Below are positions 8,347 through 17,008 of a stretch of DNA of 64,000 bases, piece after piece. A program made the position numbers and the translations under genes. The stretch lies in the NCBI GenBank assembly GCA_030645475.1, contig JAUSMA010000029.1, forward strand, positions 62,001-126,000. Direction: 5' to 3'. Within the stretch, counting starts at the first letter, position 1; each line of letters starts with the position of its first letter. The notes beneath the pieces were generated by a model. That model had not been told where the DNA came from and ran no database searches. It worked only from the letters and a program-made list of their open reading frames with translations. Source of the stretch: Nitrospirota bacterium. GTDB lineage: Bacteria > Nitrospirota > Nitrospiria > Nitrospirales > Nitrospiraceae.

Positions 8347-9669
8347 ATGCGAATCTACGAATGGTTTGACCGTCGCTTGAACCTCACGTCGGTCGAACGG
8401 ACCCTGCTCGACGAGCCGATTCCCGGTGGCGCCAGCTGGATCTATGTGTTTGGCTCGGCGACGCTTTTTCTCTTCCTGCTCCAAGCCATCACCGGCATGT
8501 TTCTCGCCATCTATTATGCGCCGACGCCCGATCACGCCTATGACAGTATTCAGTTCATTGAAGAACAGGTCGCATTCGGCGCATTCGTGCGCGGGCTCCA
8601 TCATTGGGGGGCCTCAGGGATGGTGGTCGCGATCGGGCTGCATATGCTCCAGACGTTTTTGTATGGGGCATACAAGTCGCCTCGCGAAGTGATGTGGATG
8701 GTCGGCGTCGTGCTCTTTCTTATCGTGATGGCGTTTGCCTTTACCGGCTATCTGTTGCCGTGGGATCAGACGGCCTATTGGGCAACGCAGATCGGGCTCA
8801 ATATGGTGGGCACCGTTCCGCTGGTCGGAGAGTTCTTGATGAAGGTGATGCGGGGCGGGGAGCTGTTGGGGGCGCTCACGTTGTCCCGGTTCTTTGCCGT
8901 CCATGTGTTGTTTCTGCCGGCGATCCTGGTCACCATGATCGCCGCGCATCTCTTCATTCTGCGACGCGTGGGCCCGGCCGGGCCCTGGACCGATGAGCGG
9001 GCATCGCTCGGCCGCGAGACGTTCTATCCGAGGCAGGTCTATATGGACGCCGTCGTCATGCTGGCGGTGTTTGCCATTCTGGCGAGCCTTGCGCTGCTGG
9101 TGCCCTTTCCCTTGACCGACAAGGCGAATCCTTCCGACACCAGTTTCGTGCCGGTGCCGGAATGGTATTTTCTCTTCTATTACGAATTACTGAAATACGT
9201 GCATGGACCGTTGGAGCCGCTCGCGACCTGGGTCTTGCCGATGGTCGTGATCCTCGGCCTGTTCTTTTGGCCCTTCATCGACAGGAATCCGGTGCGCAAT
9301 CCGATCAAGCGGCCTGCCGCACTGGTCTCTGGGCTGCTGTTTCTTCTCGTGGTCTTTTCGTTACTGGGCCTCTCGATCAAGAATCTCTATGCCGTGCCGC
9401 GCGTAGATCCGGCTCTCGCCAGGGGGCAGGCGCTCTATCAGCAATTCGGCTGCATCGGCTGTCATCGCATTCACGGTGAAGGCGGGGCCGTGGGGCCTGA
9501 CCTGTCCTACATCGGCGACACGAGGCCTGACCGTGAATGGCATCTGAAACATTTTCGAGATCCTCAATCGGTATCGCCTGGGTCGTTCATGCCGAAGTTT
9601 CCGCTAGATGAGAAGCAACTCAACGATCTGGCGAGCTACATGCTGAGCCTTAAGCGAACCCCATCCTAA
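8347..9669 (+). CDS. Cytochrome b fused to cytochrome c
   Basis: Core subunit of a bc-type complex, 440 aa. The N-terminal part is a full cytochrome b: heme ligands in GLHHWGASGMVVAIGLHM and in VHVLFLPAILVTMIAAH, where the second pair has 14 residues between histidines as in b6f-type proteins, and a quinol-site PEWY (VPEWYFLFYYELLKY). About eight membrane helices run to residue 350. A C-terminal cytochrome c domain (about 360-440) has CIGCH and a distal FMPKFP Met. So cytochrome b, subunit IV-like part and the c domain are one polypeptide. ATG 8347 starts MRIYEWFDRR, the usual family N terminus. Confidence 0.94.
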   Translation: MRIYEWFDRRLNLTSVERTLLDEPIPGGASWIYVFGSATLFLFLLQAITGMFLAIYYAPTPDHAYDSIQFIEEQVAFGAFVRGLHHWGASGMVVAIGLHMLQTFLYGAYKSPREVMWMVGVVLFLIVMAFAFTGYLLPWDQTAYWATQIGLNMVGTVPLVGEFLMKVMRGGELLGALTLSRFFAVHVLFLPAILVTMIAAHLFILRRVGPAGPWTDERASLGRETFYPRQVYMDAVVMLAVFAILASLALLVPFPLTDKANPSDTSFVPVPEWYFLFYYELLKYVHGPLEPLATWVLPMVVILGLFFWPFIDRNPVRNPIKRPAALVSGLLFLLVVFSLLGLSIKNLYAVPRVDPALARGQALYQQFGCIGCHRIHGEGGAVGPDLSYIGDTRPDREWHLKHFRDPQSVSPGSFMPKFPLDEKQLNDLASYMLSLKRTPS

Positions 9670-9911
9670 ATGTTTGGGTGAGAGGCGCAGGGCCAGAGGT
9701 TAGGGGGCCAGGAGGAATGTTTTTCTCTTGTCTCGTCCCCCTTGCCACGTGCCTAGCCCCTGTGGCGTCCGGCAACAAGTCTGGAGTCGGCCCTGTGGCT
9801 TTTCGCTCCAGTAGAAATTGGTTCTGATGTCTAATCGATTGATTTAATGGTAAAAGCAGCAGGCACATTGTCGGCGCTAGTGGCACGGTCTTGGCACAGG
9901 GGAGAGATATT

Positions 9912-10751
9912 ATGATGTGGCTGTTGTCGATGGTTCTCGGGATGACCATGCTCGTGAGCTGTGCCGGCGAGACGGCTCGGGTTCAGACCGAGGAGTTTCA
10001 CGGGGCAGACCGAACCGAGAGTGCCGCAATCGAGTTCGCTCCGCCCTCTCCGGAGACCATTCCAGGCAGCCAACTCGGTGAACAGATCAGGCTTGGGTAT
10101 GAGATTATTGTCCATACGCAGGAATATGGCCGGCCTTATGTTGGCAACCGTCTCAATTGCACCAACTGTCACCTCGATGGCGGACTCAACCCAAATGCAG
10201 CGTCATTTGTCGGCCTTACGTCAGTCTATCCCCTCTACCGCCCCCGCAACGCGAAGGTGAATACGCTCGCCGATCGCGTCAACGAATGCTTTGAACGAAG
10301 CCTCAATGGGCGAGCCCTTCCGCCGGACAGTTCCAAGATGCAGGCCATCGTGGCCTATATAACCTGGCTTTCTGAGGGAGTACCGCAAGGGGCGACCATT
10401 CCCTGGAGGGGTCTCCAGCATATTGACTCACGGCGGGCACTCGATCCAGCCAACGGGAAGAAGATATTTGCGAACAAATGTGCCTTCTGTCACGGCTCCG
10501 ATGGCCTGGGAACGATGTCGGGGCCGCCGGTTTGGGGACCGAAGTCTTACAACATTGCCGCAGGTATGGCACGGGTGAGCGTTGCCGCCGCCTTCATCAA
10601 ATCGAACATGCCGCGTACGCAGGGGTGGACCCTGTCGGACGACGATGCCTACGACGTCGCCGCGTTTATCAACGCGCAACCGCGGCCGGATTTTCCCGAC
10701 AAAGTGCATGATTGGCCGAAGGGTGGTAAGCCTGCCGATTCGCCGTATTAG
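9912..10751 (+). CDS. Diheme cytochrome c, thiosulfate-dehydrogenase (TsdA)-like lipoprotein
   Basis: 279 aa, predicted lipoprotein (LVSC, Cys17). Two c-type heme sites: CTNCH in NRLNCTNCHLDGG and CAFCH in the second domain. The segment YPLYRPRNAKVNTLADRVNECFERS and the following LNGRALP and YITWLSEGVP match the TsdA family, which joins two thiosulfates to tetrathionate; the Cys of NECFERS aligns with the cysteine that ligates the active-site heme in TsdA. ATG 9912 follows GGGGAGAG at 9899-9906. It stands between the bc complex and the OsmC/sulfite oxidase genes, which fits a sulfur role. TsdA proteins can also work as tetrathionate reductases. Confidence 0.82.
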   Translation: MMWLLSMVLGMTMLVSCAGETARVQTEEFHGADRTESAAIEFAPPSPETIPGSQLGEQIRLGYEIIVHTQEYGRPYVGNRLNCTNCHLDGGLNPNAASFVGLTSVYPLYRPRNAKVNTLADRVNECFERSLNGRALPPDSSKMQAIVAYITWLSEGVPQGATIPWRGLQHIDSRRALDPANGKKIFANKCAFCHGSDGLGTMSGPPVWGPKSYNIAAGMARVSVAAAFIKSNMPRTQGWTLSDDDAYDVAAFINAQPRPDFPDKVHDWPKGGKPADSPY

Positions 10752-10820
10752 CGTATGAGATGTAAAGCGTCTCTCGCGAACGACGAGAGACGAGATACGA
10801 ACGACGTAGGAGAGGGCGAC

Positions 10821-11258
10821 ATGAAACTCACAGCCGCATACCATGGCGGGACGCGCTACGACATCACGAGCGGCACACATCGCATTGTCACGGATCAACC
10901 GGCAGACGACGGAGGGCAGGATGCCGGGATGAGTCCGGTCGAACTGTTTGTTGGCTCGGTGGCCAGTTGCGTCGGGTATTTTGTCGGGCAGTTTTGCGCG
11001 CGCCACGATATCCCTCGGGACGGACTGAGGGTCGATGCCGAGTGGACGATGGCCGAAGGCCCGCATCGAGTCGGCGCCATCGCCCTGGCGATCCATCTTC
11101 CTCATCGCCTGCCGCCGGAGCTCAAAGAACGTTTGTTGAAAGTCGCGCATGGCTGCACCGTCCATCAGTCGCTGACGGTTGTGCCGAACGTGGCGATTAC
11201 GCTGAATCCTCACAGCCATGTCGGGAACAATCCAACAGGAGGAACGATCACCCCATGA
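10821..11258 (+). CDS. OsmC family protein
   Basis: 145 aa. Two redox cysteines are in the expected places: SVASCVGYFVGQF and HGCTVHQSL, the pair that reduces organic hydroperoxides in OsmC/Ohr proteins. Some OsmC proteins near sulfur genes act on persulfides or sulfur carriers instead; that is possible here because it is co-translated (ATGA overlap) with a sulfite oxidase. AGGAGAGG precedes ATG 10821. The leader 10752-10805 contains repeated words (GAACGACGAGAGACGAGATACGAACGACG-like). Confidence 0.85.
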   Translation: MKLTAAYHGGTRYDITSGTHRIVTDQPADDGGQDAGMSPVELFVGSVASCVGYFVGQFCARHDIPRDGLRVDAEWTMAEGPHRVGAIALAIHLPHRLPPELKERLLKVAHGCTVHQSLTVVPNVAITLNPHSHVGNNPTGGTITP

Positions 11259-12433
11259 CCATCTCGCGGCGTGTATTACTCGAACGGCTGCTGCAAGGGC
11301 TCGGAGTTGCGGCAATCGTCAATCAGCATGTTTCCGTTGCGCAGGCAGCCGGGGAAGAGTTGACCCGGAACGAGTCGGGGCCGTTGACGGTCCGGGTGAC
11401 CAGGCCCTTCGATGCCGAAACGCCGGTGCACGAATTCAAACCGTTCCTGACACCCAACCATCGCTTCTTCGTGCGGAGTCATTTCGGCCCACCACAGCCT
11501 GAGGCCATCTCTGAGGCCAATTGGAGACTTCGCGTCGGTGGCCTGGTTGAACGATCGCAGGAATTTACGCTGAAAGACCTGCGTCAGATGGACGCCGTGA
11601 CCATTACCGCTGTGGTCCAATGCAGCGGCAACGGTCGGGCATTTCACCGGCCCAAGGTCCCTGGCGTCCAATGGGAACGGGGTGCGGTCGGGAACGCAGA
11701 ATGGACTGGGGTGCGGCTGCGGGATCTCTTGGCGAAGGCCGGGGTTCAAGCCGGGGCTCGTCACGTGCAGCTCCAAGGAGCGGATCGGCCTGTCGTGGCC
11801 TCGGTGCCCTTGTTTACTAGGAGTATTCCTCTGGAGAAAGCCCTCCATCCAGATACGATTCTCGCCTATGAAATGAACGGGCGTCCCTTGCCGCTCTTGC
11901 ATGGCGCGCCATTACGAGTGATCACGCCGGGCTGGATGGCGGACTCCTGCATGAAGTGGCTGACGGAGATCACGGTGCAGGCGGAGGAGTCGAAGGGCTA
12001 CTACATGCAGGTGGCCTATCGCGTGCCGACGCAGCCTGTGGAGTCCGGGACGACCCCGAACGTTCCCTCGACCCCCGTGGAAGCGATGGTGGTGAAGTCG
12101 CTCATCGCCGCGCCGCAAGAGGGTGAGACCGTGAAGTCCGGTCCCGTCACCATTCAAGGCATGGCGTGGAGTGGGGAGGCGAAGGTCGTGAAGGTCGAGG
12201 TGTCTTTTGACGAGGGGAAGACGTGGGAGTCGGCGAGGCTGGTAGGGGAAGATCATCCCTACGCGTGGAGACAGTGGCAGTTGGTCTGGAAGGCGAAGAC
12301 GGCAGGCACGTTCACGATTCTCTGCCGTGCGACTGACGCCCGTGGGGAGCAGCAGCCGGCCACGACTCCCTGGAATCCGAGCGGATTTTTATGGAATGGG
12401 TGGGATCGTGTATCGGTGACGGTGACGGTATGA
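11255..12433 (+). CDS. Sulfite oxidase family molybdoenzyme (SorA-like)
   Basis: 392 aa. The oxidoreductase molybdopterin domain has the molybdenum-ligating Cys123 in VVQCSGNGR, followed by GGxW-like and TPGWMADSCMKWL segments; the C-terminal 120 residues form the Mo-co dimerisation (immunoglobulin-like) domain, with VEVSFDEGKTWESARL and WQLVWKAKTAG. The N terminus SRRVLLERLLQGLGVAAI is a twin-arginine signal, so it is a folded periplasmic enzyme. Product: oxidation of sulfite to sulfate with cytochrome c as acceptor, as in SorAB. The next gene (4-bp overlap) encodes a diheme cytochrome, a likely electron acceptor. Nitrate or other substrates cannot be excluded. Confidence 0.88.
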   Translation: MTISRRVLLERLLQGLGVAAIVNQHVSVAQAAGEELTRNESGPLTVRVTRPFDAETPVHEFKPFLTPNHRFFVRSHFGPPQPEAISEANWRLRVGGLVERSQEFTLKDLRQMDAVTITAVVQCSGNGRAFHRPKVPGVQWERGAVGNAEWTGVRLRDLLAKAGVQAGARHVQLQGADRPVVASVPLFTRSIPLEKALHPDTILAYEMNGRPLPLLHGAPLRVITPGWMADSCMKWLTEITVQAEESKGYYMQVAYRVPTQPVESGTTPNVPSTPVEAMVVKSLIAAPQEGETVKSGPVTIQGMAWSGEAKVVKVEVSFDEGKTWESARLVGEDHPYAWRQWQLVWKAKTAGTFTILCRATDARGEQQPATTPWNPSGFLWNGWDRVSVTVTV

Positions 12434-13077
12434 GTGTGAAACGTGAGACGGTAGGCGTGAGGCGAGAGAAGGGGCTGGCCATCGGCTTGCTTTTCTTCGG
12501 TGGTCTTCTGGTCCTTGCGATGACAACAGCGGCGCAGGAGGACGATTTGGCCATGGTGAGTGTTGCGCTGGCACCCCGTGCAGAGGGATTGATCATCGCG
12601 CGTTGTTCCGTCTGCCACAGTCCTGATCTCGTTGCCCAGCAGCGGTTGCCTCGCGCACGATGGGAAGCCACGGTCGAGAAAATGAAACATTGGGGCGCGG
12701 AGGTCTCCGACGACGAGGCGGATCTGCTCGTGCGGTATCTGTCGGCGCGGTATCACCCTGGTGCGCCGGATCGCCTGCCGCCGCTCGATAGCGACGTGAG
12801 GAAGGCTGAGCCGCTCACGCAGGACTCGGTGGCCGAAGGTCCGGTGACGGGAGTCGCCACCAGGGGCACCGGCATCTTTGAACATAATTGCCAGGCCTGT
12901 CATGGGACCGGCGCCACGGGCGGGATGGGCCCGAAGCTGGCAAAGAATCCGATTCTGAAACACGAGGACCTGTTTTGGGAGACGGTTCTGCATGGACGGG
13001 GGCCGATGCCGGCCTGGGGTTCGGTGCTGAGTCATCAAGAGATTGCCGATGTGCATGCATGGTTGTTGTCGAAGTAA
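12430..13077 (+). CDS. Diheme cytochrome c, likely partner of the sulfite oxidase
   Basis: 215 aa with a signal helix (about 16-36) and two heme sites, CSVCH and CQACH. The first domain (ARCSVCHSPDLV, RWEATVEKMKHWG, LLVRYLSARY) resembles SorB-type small cytochromes; the second (HGTGATGGMGPKLAKNPI, GRGPMPAWG) is a further class I domain. Two-domain structure makes it longer than SorB. The ATGA overlap with the molybdoenzyme supports a complex. The first 12 codons after ATG are built from the repeat words GTGAAACGTGAGACGGTAGG, so the N-terminal tail may be recent. Confidence 0.85.
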   Translation: MSVKRETVGVRREKGLAIGLLFFGGLLVLAMTTAAQEDDLAMVSVALAPRAEGLIIARCSVCHSPDLVAQQRLPRARWEATVEKMKHWGAEVSDDEADLLVRYLSARYHPGAPDRLPPLDSDVRKAEPLTQDSVAEGPVTGVATRGTGIFEHNCQACHGTGATGGMGPKLAKNPILKHEDLFWETVLHGRGPMPAWGSVLSHQEIADVHAWLLSK

Positions 13078-13114
13078 CGGTGAGAGGACCTCACCCCAGA
13101 TGAAAGGAGCGGTC

Positions 13115-14125
13115 ATGAATCTGCGGAAAGGGATTGTCATTGGCGGTGCGCTGTTGGCGTTGGTGGGACTGATGTCCACACCGCGGTTGCTCTTCGGGAG
13201 CGACCAGCCCCGCGCGAAGGAACTGATCCAGCAGGCCTGTGTCCAATGCCATCGCCTTGAAGGGCAAGCCGAGTCGCGATTCAACCTGCGTGCACCGGAT
13301 CTTATTTGGGCCGGGAGCAAGTATAACCGCGCATGGCTGATTCGATGGCTCACAGGGAAAGAAGCGCCGCTCTATGTGAAAGGCTATCGCTGGGATCTCA
13401 GTGAAGGGGCGATGAAGCATCCGGTGGTCACCGAGACCGAGGCGAATGCGATTGCCGACTATTTCGACAAGAACAACAAAGATCCGCGGGTGAAAGTCGG
13501 GGCGTTCGATGTGTCAAAAGTCTCCAAGTATGAGGTGGCGTTCGGCGGCATGGCCTATAAGGCGCACGCCTGTCTCGGCTGTCATACGATCGAGGAAAAC
13601 GGAAAACTCATCGGCGGGCAGCAAAGCATCGCGTTGGAGAAAGCCGGTCAGCGGTACAACATGGACTGGCTGTTCCGCTTCGGTCAGAACCCGCAAGATT
13701 TCATCATCCACACGGGCGAATTTGTGGCGGATGCTACGGAGCCGCAATTGCGCGCGGTGATCGGGTTCCTGGCAGCACAAGGCGTGCCGGACTTCAAATA
13801 CTATGAGCCCTGGACGGCTCCGGAGTTCGGGAAGGCCAGTGCCGGGCGCGGAAAAGTGATTTACAAAGAGTACTGCATGCAGTGCCACGGGGCTGCCGGA
13901 AAAGGGGATGGACCGGCTGCGGCCACGATCGAACCGAAGCCGGCGATCCATGCCAACATCAACTTCAGCGAGGTGCCGACAGAATATCTCTACAATATGA
14001 TCAATCATGGCGGCGCGGCGATGGGCAAGTCAGCCAATATGCCCTACTGGGGGCTGACCATCGGGCAGCAGGGCGTGGCTGACGTGATGGCCTATCTCAA
14101 AGCGAACTTCAAGGGCCCGAAGTAG
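13115..14125 (+). CDS. Triheme cytochrome c
   Basis: 336 aa, three c-type domains: CVQCH (with a downstream KGYRWDL stretch), CLGCH and CMQCH, the last followed by GAAGKGDGP. One N-terminal signal or anchor (GIVIGGALLALVGLMS). ATG 13115 is chosen because AAAGGAG at 13102-13108 is well spaced; ATG 13100 is less likely. It follows the sulfite-oxidase pair by 37 bp and could pass electrons on from it. Family not otherwise recognised. Confidence 0.85.
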   Translation: MNLRKGIVIGGALLALVGLMSTPRLLFGSDQPRAKELIQQACVQCHRLEGQAESRFNLRAPDLIWAGSKYNRAWLIRWLTGKEAPLYVKGYRWDLSEGAMKHPVVTETEANAIADYFDKNNKDPRVKVGAFDVSKVSKYEVAFGGMAYKAHACLGCHTIEENGKLIGGQQSIALEKAGQRYNMDWLFRFGQNPQDFIIHTGEFVADATEPQLRAVIGFLAAQGVPDFKYYEPWTAPEFGKASAGRGKVIYKEYCMQCHGAAGKGDGPAAATIEPKPAIHANINFSEVPTEYLYNMINHGGAAMGKSANMPYWGLTIGQQGVADVMAYLKANFKGPK

Positions 14126-14218
14126 GAAACACGTGTGAAGCGTCGTTCGTATCGCGCGGAGTGTGAATAACGCCCGCGAGGTACGAACGAGGAACGACCA
14201 AGGACGGAGGAGCAATCG

Positions 14219-14578
14219 ATGGCGACGTTTATCATTTCAGGTAGCCGGGGTACGGATGATCCCACGATGGCAACCTTGCCCTTCATGGCAGCAAAAGTAG
14301 CGAAGGAGCAAGGGCATGACGTCGTGCTCTGGCTGTGGAACGAATCCGTGACGCTCGGACGCAAGGGCACTGCCGAGCATGTGACGGGAGTCAACCTGAC
14401 GCCGTTGAAGGATGTATTGTCTGCTGTGCAGGCTGCGAATATTCCCATTTGGGTCTGCGGGGCCTGCGCTGTGGCACGGCAGATCGGCACAGGAGATCTC
14501 GTTTCTGGCGCAACGATCAAAGGCATGGCAGACTATATCAAGGCCGTGGCCGAGCGTGACCGCAACGTCGCATTTTGA
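14219..14578 (+). CDS. DsrE/DsrF-like sulfur-carrier protein
   Basis: 119 aa. The fold order and PFMAAKVAKEQGHDVVLWLWNESV, then IPIWVCGACAVARQIG, are typical of DsrE-like proteins; the CGAC cysteines are where persulfide-carrying DsrE proteins have their active Cys. Function as a cytoplasmic sulfur-trafficking protein is plausible in this neighbourhood. AAGGACGGAGG precedes the ATG. The upstream spacer 14126-14200 contains repeat words (TCGTTCGTATCG, GTACGAACGAGGAACGAC). Confidence 0.85.
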   Translation: MATFIISGSRGTDDPTMATLPFMAAKVAKEQGHDVVLWLWNESVTLGRKGTAEHVTGVNLTPLKDVLSAVQAANIPIWVCGACAVARQIGTGDLVSGATIKGMADYIKAVAERDRNVAF

Positions 14579-14604
14579 TTTTGCAGCGAAGAAAGGAATC
14601 TCCT

Positions 14605-15666
14605 ATGTCAGCCGATGGTAAATCGACCGGGAAGTCAAAAGGCAGCAAAGATCGAGTAGACGAGGCGGACATCGACGAGTCCGTCGAGAAGGGCGGGCGG
14701 TTCGATGTCAATGGGTTAGAGACCATTCCCACGATGGTGCCGCGAGAAGGGGACGGCTACCACCCGCTAGGCAGTAGGTCGGTCGCACAGGGGCTCGGAC
14801 GCATCGGCGAATCGGGCCATGCCTTGACCGACGACGATCTCAGACGGGTCAACACAAGGAAAGGCCTTCTTCAACTACTCGAGAACAAAGCTGTTGATAT
14901 CGAGGAAGTCCGCAAGACTTTGCTGTACGAGCAGGAGTTGCGGCAACTACAAGTTGAATTGGTCAGACTGCAACGGTGGGTTCAAAGCAACGGAGAACGG
15001 ATCGCGATCCTGGTCGAAGGCCGCGATGCAGCCGGGAAGGGTGGCACGATCCGCCGGTTTACCGAGCATCTGAATCCTCGCGCCATGCGGGTAGTCGCGT
15101 TGCCGAAACCCTCGGACGAAGAGCGAGGCCAATGGTACTTTCAGCGCTATATTCGCCAGTTGCCCAACAAGGGCGAGATCGTGTTCTTCGACCGCAGTTG
15201 GTACAACCGTGCGGTGGTCGAACCGGTAATGGGATTCTGCACCAAGAAGGAACATCAGCGGTTCCTGCAGCAGGTTCCGGAATTCGAACATATGCTCTAT
15301 GAAGATGGCGTGACCATCATCAAGTTCTGGTTCTCCATCTCCAAGGACGAGCAGGCGAAGCGATTCGAGGCGCGCAGACAGAATCCGCTCAAGCAATGGA
15401 AGCTGAGCCCGGTCGATGAAAAGGCGCAGGAGCTGTGGGACTCCTATACCCGCTACAAAGAAGAAATGTTCAGCAAGACACATGCAACGTTCAGTCCATG
15501 GATCATCGTCAAAGCTAACGACAAGCAGGCGGCACGATTAGAAAGCCTCCGGCACGTGCTGAATCTGCTCCCGTACAAGGGCAAAGAGGAAGCGCCGATC
15601 CGTCTGACACCGGACCCCAATGTGATTACCCGATTCCACCGCAAGATGGTGGAATTGGATTTGTGA
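14605..15666 (+). CDS. ppk2: Polyphosphate kinase 2 (PPK2)
   Basis: 353 aa. Walker A is VEGRDAAGKGG, lid and Walker B regions are LPKPSDEERGQWYFQRY and VFFDRSWYNRA, followed by FWFSISKDEQAKRF and LKQWKLSP, all PPK2 signatures. These enzymes move phosphate between polyphosphate and nucleoside di- or monophosphates. The first 100 residues are Lys/Ser/acid-rich and lie outside the catalytic core. ATG 14605 follows AAAGGAATC. The gene sits 26 bp after the DsrE gene. Confidence 0.95.
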   Translation: MSADGKSTGKSKGSKDRVDEADIDESVEKGGRFDVNGLETIPTMVPREGDGYHPLGSRSVAQGLGRIGESGHALTDDDLRRVNTRKGLLQLLENKAVDIEEVRKTLLYEQELRQLQVELVRLQRWVQSNGERIAILVEGRDAAGKGGTIRRFTEHLNPRAMRVVALPKPSDEERGQWYFQRYIRQLPNKGEIVFFDRSWYNRAVVEPVMGFCTKKEHQRFLQQVPEFEHMLYEDGVTIIKFWFSISKDEQAKRFEARRQNPLKQWKLSPVDEKAQELWDSYTRYKEEMFSKTHATFSPWIIVKANDKQAARLESLRHVLNLLPYKGKEEAPIRLTPDPNVITRFHRKMVELDL

Positions 15667-15685
15667 CAGGAAAGAAAAAGACTTG

Positions 15686-16129
15686 ATGCATCCGATTCAT
15701 CCGATCGTCGTCCATTTTCCCATTGCGCTGTTGTGCGCCAGCGTCGCATTTGATGCCCTCGCCTCTCGCTGGCCGACCGGAGGTCTTCGGGAGACAAGCC
15801 TCTATACCCTGCTAGCCGGTGTCTTGAGCGCAGGGCTGGCAGTGGTGACGGGTGGAATGGAGGAGGATCTGGCCGAGCGGGCCGGTGCGCCGGAATCGGT
15901 GCTTGAGTTGCACGAGAGCTTGGGTACGGTCACGCTGGTCGTCTTCGTTGCGCTGTTGGGGTTGCGGCTCGCCATGCAGTGGGGGTGGCTCAAAGAAATC
16001 CGTGCTCTGACTCTCGGTCTTGGTGCGATCGGGATTGTCATCCTGGCTCTGACCGGCTATTGGGGCGGCGAGCTCGTCTATACCTACGTAATTGGTATGA
16101 AAGCCATCATGTCCCCGGTGACGCCCTAA
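15686..16129 (+). CDS. DUF2231 membrane protein
   Basis: 147 aa with four hydrophobic helices. MHPIHPIVVHFPIALL is the classic DUF2231 opening, and the protein ends with LTGYWGGELVYTYVIGM, also family-typical. DUF2231 proteins often stand next to cytochrome c genes and may be small redox or heme-related membrane subunits; the function is not established. A TTG lies immediately before the ATG and could serve as start. Confidence 0.85.
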   Translation: MHPIHPIVVHFPIALLCASVAFDALASRWPTGGLRETSLYTLLAGVLSAGLAVVTGGMEEDLAERAGAPESVLELHESLGTVTLVVFVALLGLRLAMQWGWLKEIRALTLGLGAIGIVILALTGYWGGELVYTYVIGMKAIMSPVTP

Positions 16130-16178
16130 CAGGATGCTGAACGCTGAACGGCGATCAGATAATCAAAGGAGTAATGCG

Positions 16179-16739
16179 ATGAAGACGGGTATATTCACGG
16201 CCTTGGTCACGGTGGTGTCTCTTGCCATCCCTGCCTGGGCTGCGGAGCGACAGATCATGCAGCCACGGGTACCGGTCGACAAACTGGCCGAAGCCCGTGC
16301 TCTGACGAGCCCCTTGCCTGGTTCCCCGGAGGTTGTCGCGCAGGGCAAGGCGCTCTACAACGGCAAAGGCACCTGCTTCAACTGTCATGGGAAAGACGGG
16401 AGCGGTACTGGGCCGGTGGCGGCCCAGTTGGATCCGTCGCCTCGCAACTTCCAACATCATGGATTCTGGCGCCACCGGACGGAGGGCGAAATCTTCTGGG
16501 TGATCAAGCATGGATCGATCGGGACCAGCATGGTGGGATTTGGTGACCAGCTGACGGACGAAGAAATCTGGAGCATCATCCAGTACGAACGCAGTTTTCC
16601 CGGCGAACATGGCCCGGGTATGATGGGCCATGGTGACGGCATGGGGTCCATGATGGGGCCGGGCGGCGGCATGGGCGGTATGGAACAGGGTGGACCGAGA
16701 GGTGGCATGGGGCCTCGTGGCGGTGAATGTTGTCCCTGA
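16179..16739 (+). CDS. Cytochrome c with Met/Gly-rich C-terminal tail
   Basis: 186 aa with signal peptide (to AWA, about residue 20), one heme site CFNCH in GKGTCFNCHGKDGSGTGP and a monoheme domain to about residue 140. The last 45 residues are unusual: MMGHGDGMGSMMGPGGGM followed by more Gly/Met/Pro, ending GGECCP. Met- and His-rich tails of this type bind Cu(I) or Ag(I) in copper-handling proteins, so the tail may bind metal; that is inference. ATG 16179 has AAGGAG at 16167-16172. Confidence 0.85.
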   Translation: MKTGIFTALVTVVSLAIPAWAAERQIMQPRVPVDKLAEARALTSPLPGSPEVVAQGKALYNGKGTCFNCHGKDGSGTGPVAAQLDPSPRNFQHHGFWRHRTEGEIFWVIKHGSIGTSMVGFGDQLTDEEIWSIIQYERSFPGEHGPGMMGHGDGMGSMMGPGGGMGGMEQGGPRGGMGPRGGECCP

Positions 16740-17008
16740 TTCGACGTGAAGCCTCAGGTGTCAGTTGCTACCACATTGATCTCGTAGAGATGCTGCGAGC
16801 CTTCCACGCATAGTAGAGCTGTTGCCTTTCGCGACAATGGCTTTCCCTTTTCAGCCCTGGAATGCCCCAGGGGCCTCGCTCCATTTTTCTCGCGATTTCT
16901 TAAGCCCCCGTCAAACCACAGTAATCGGTGATTCCTTCGTGCTGACTTTCTGGCACGCCCTTCGCTTTTCATCTAAACAGAACCCCATCTATCCAAGGAG
17001 GAATCGCT

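Noticed and set aside
9881-9896. Near-perfect sigma-54-like site (TGGCACG-N4-T-G-GCA) before the TsdA-like gene
   Set aside because: Predicted start at about 9907 would leave out the GGGGAGAG ribosome site at 9899-9906, and one consensus base is wrong. Without an enhancer-binding gene nearby the match may be chance.
16754-16972. 72-codon minus-strand frame in the spacer before the YtxH gene
   Set aside because: Very basic, no domain, no ribosome site.
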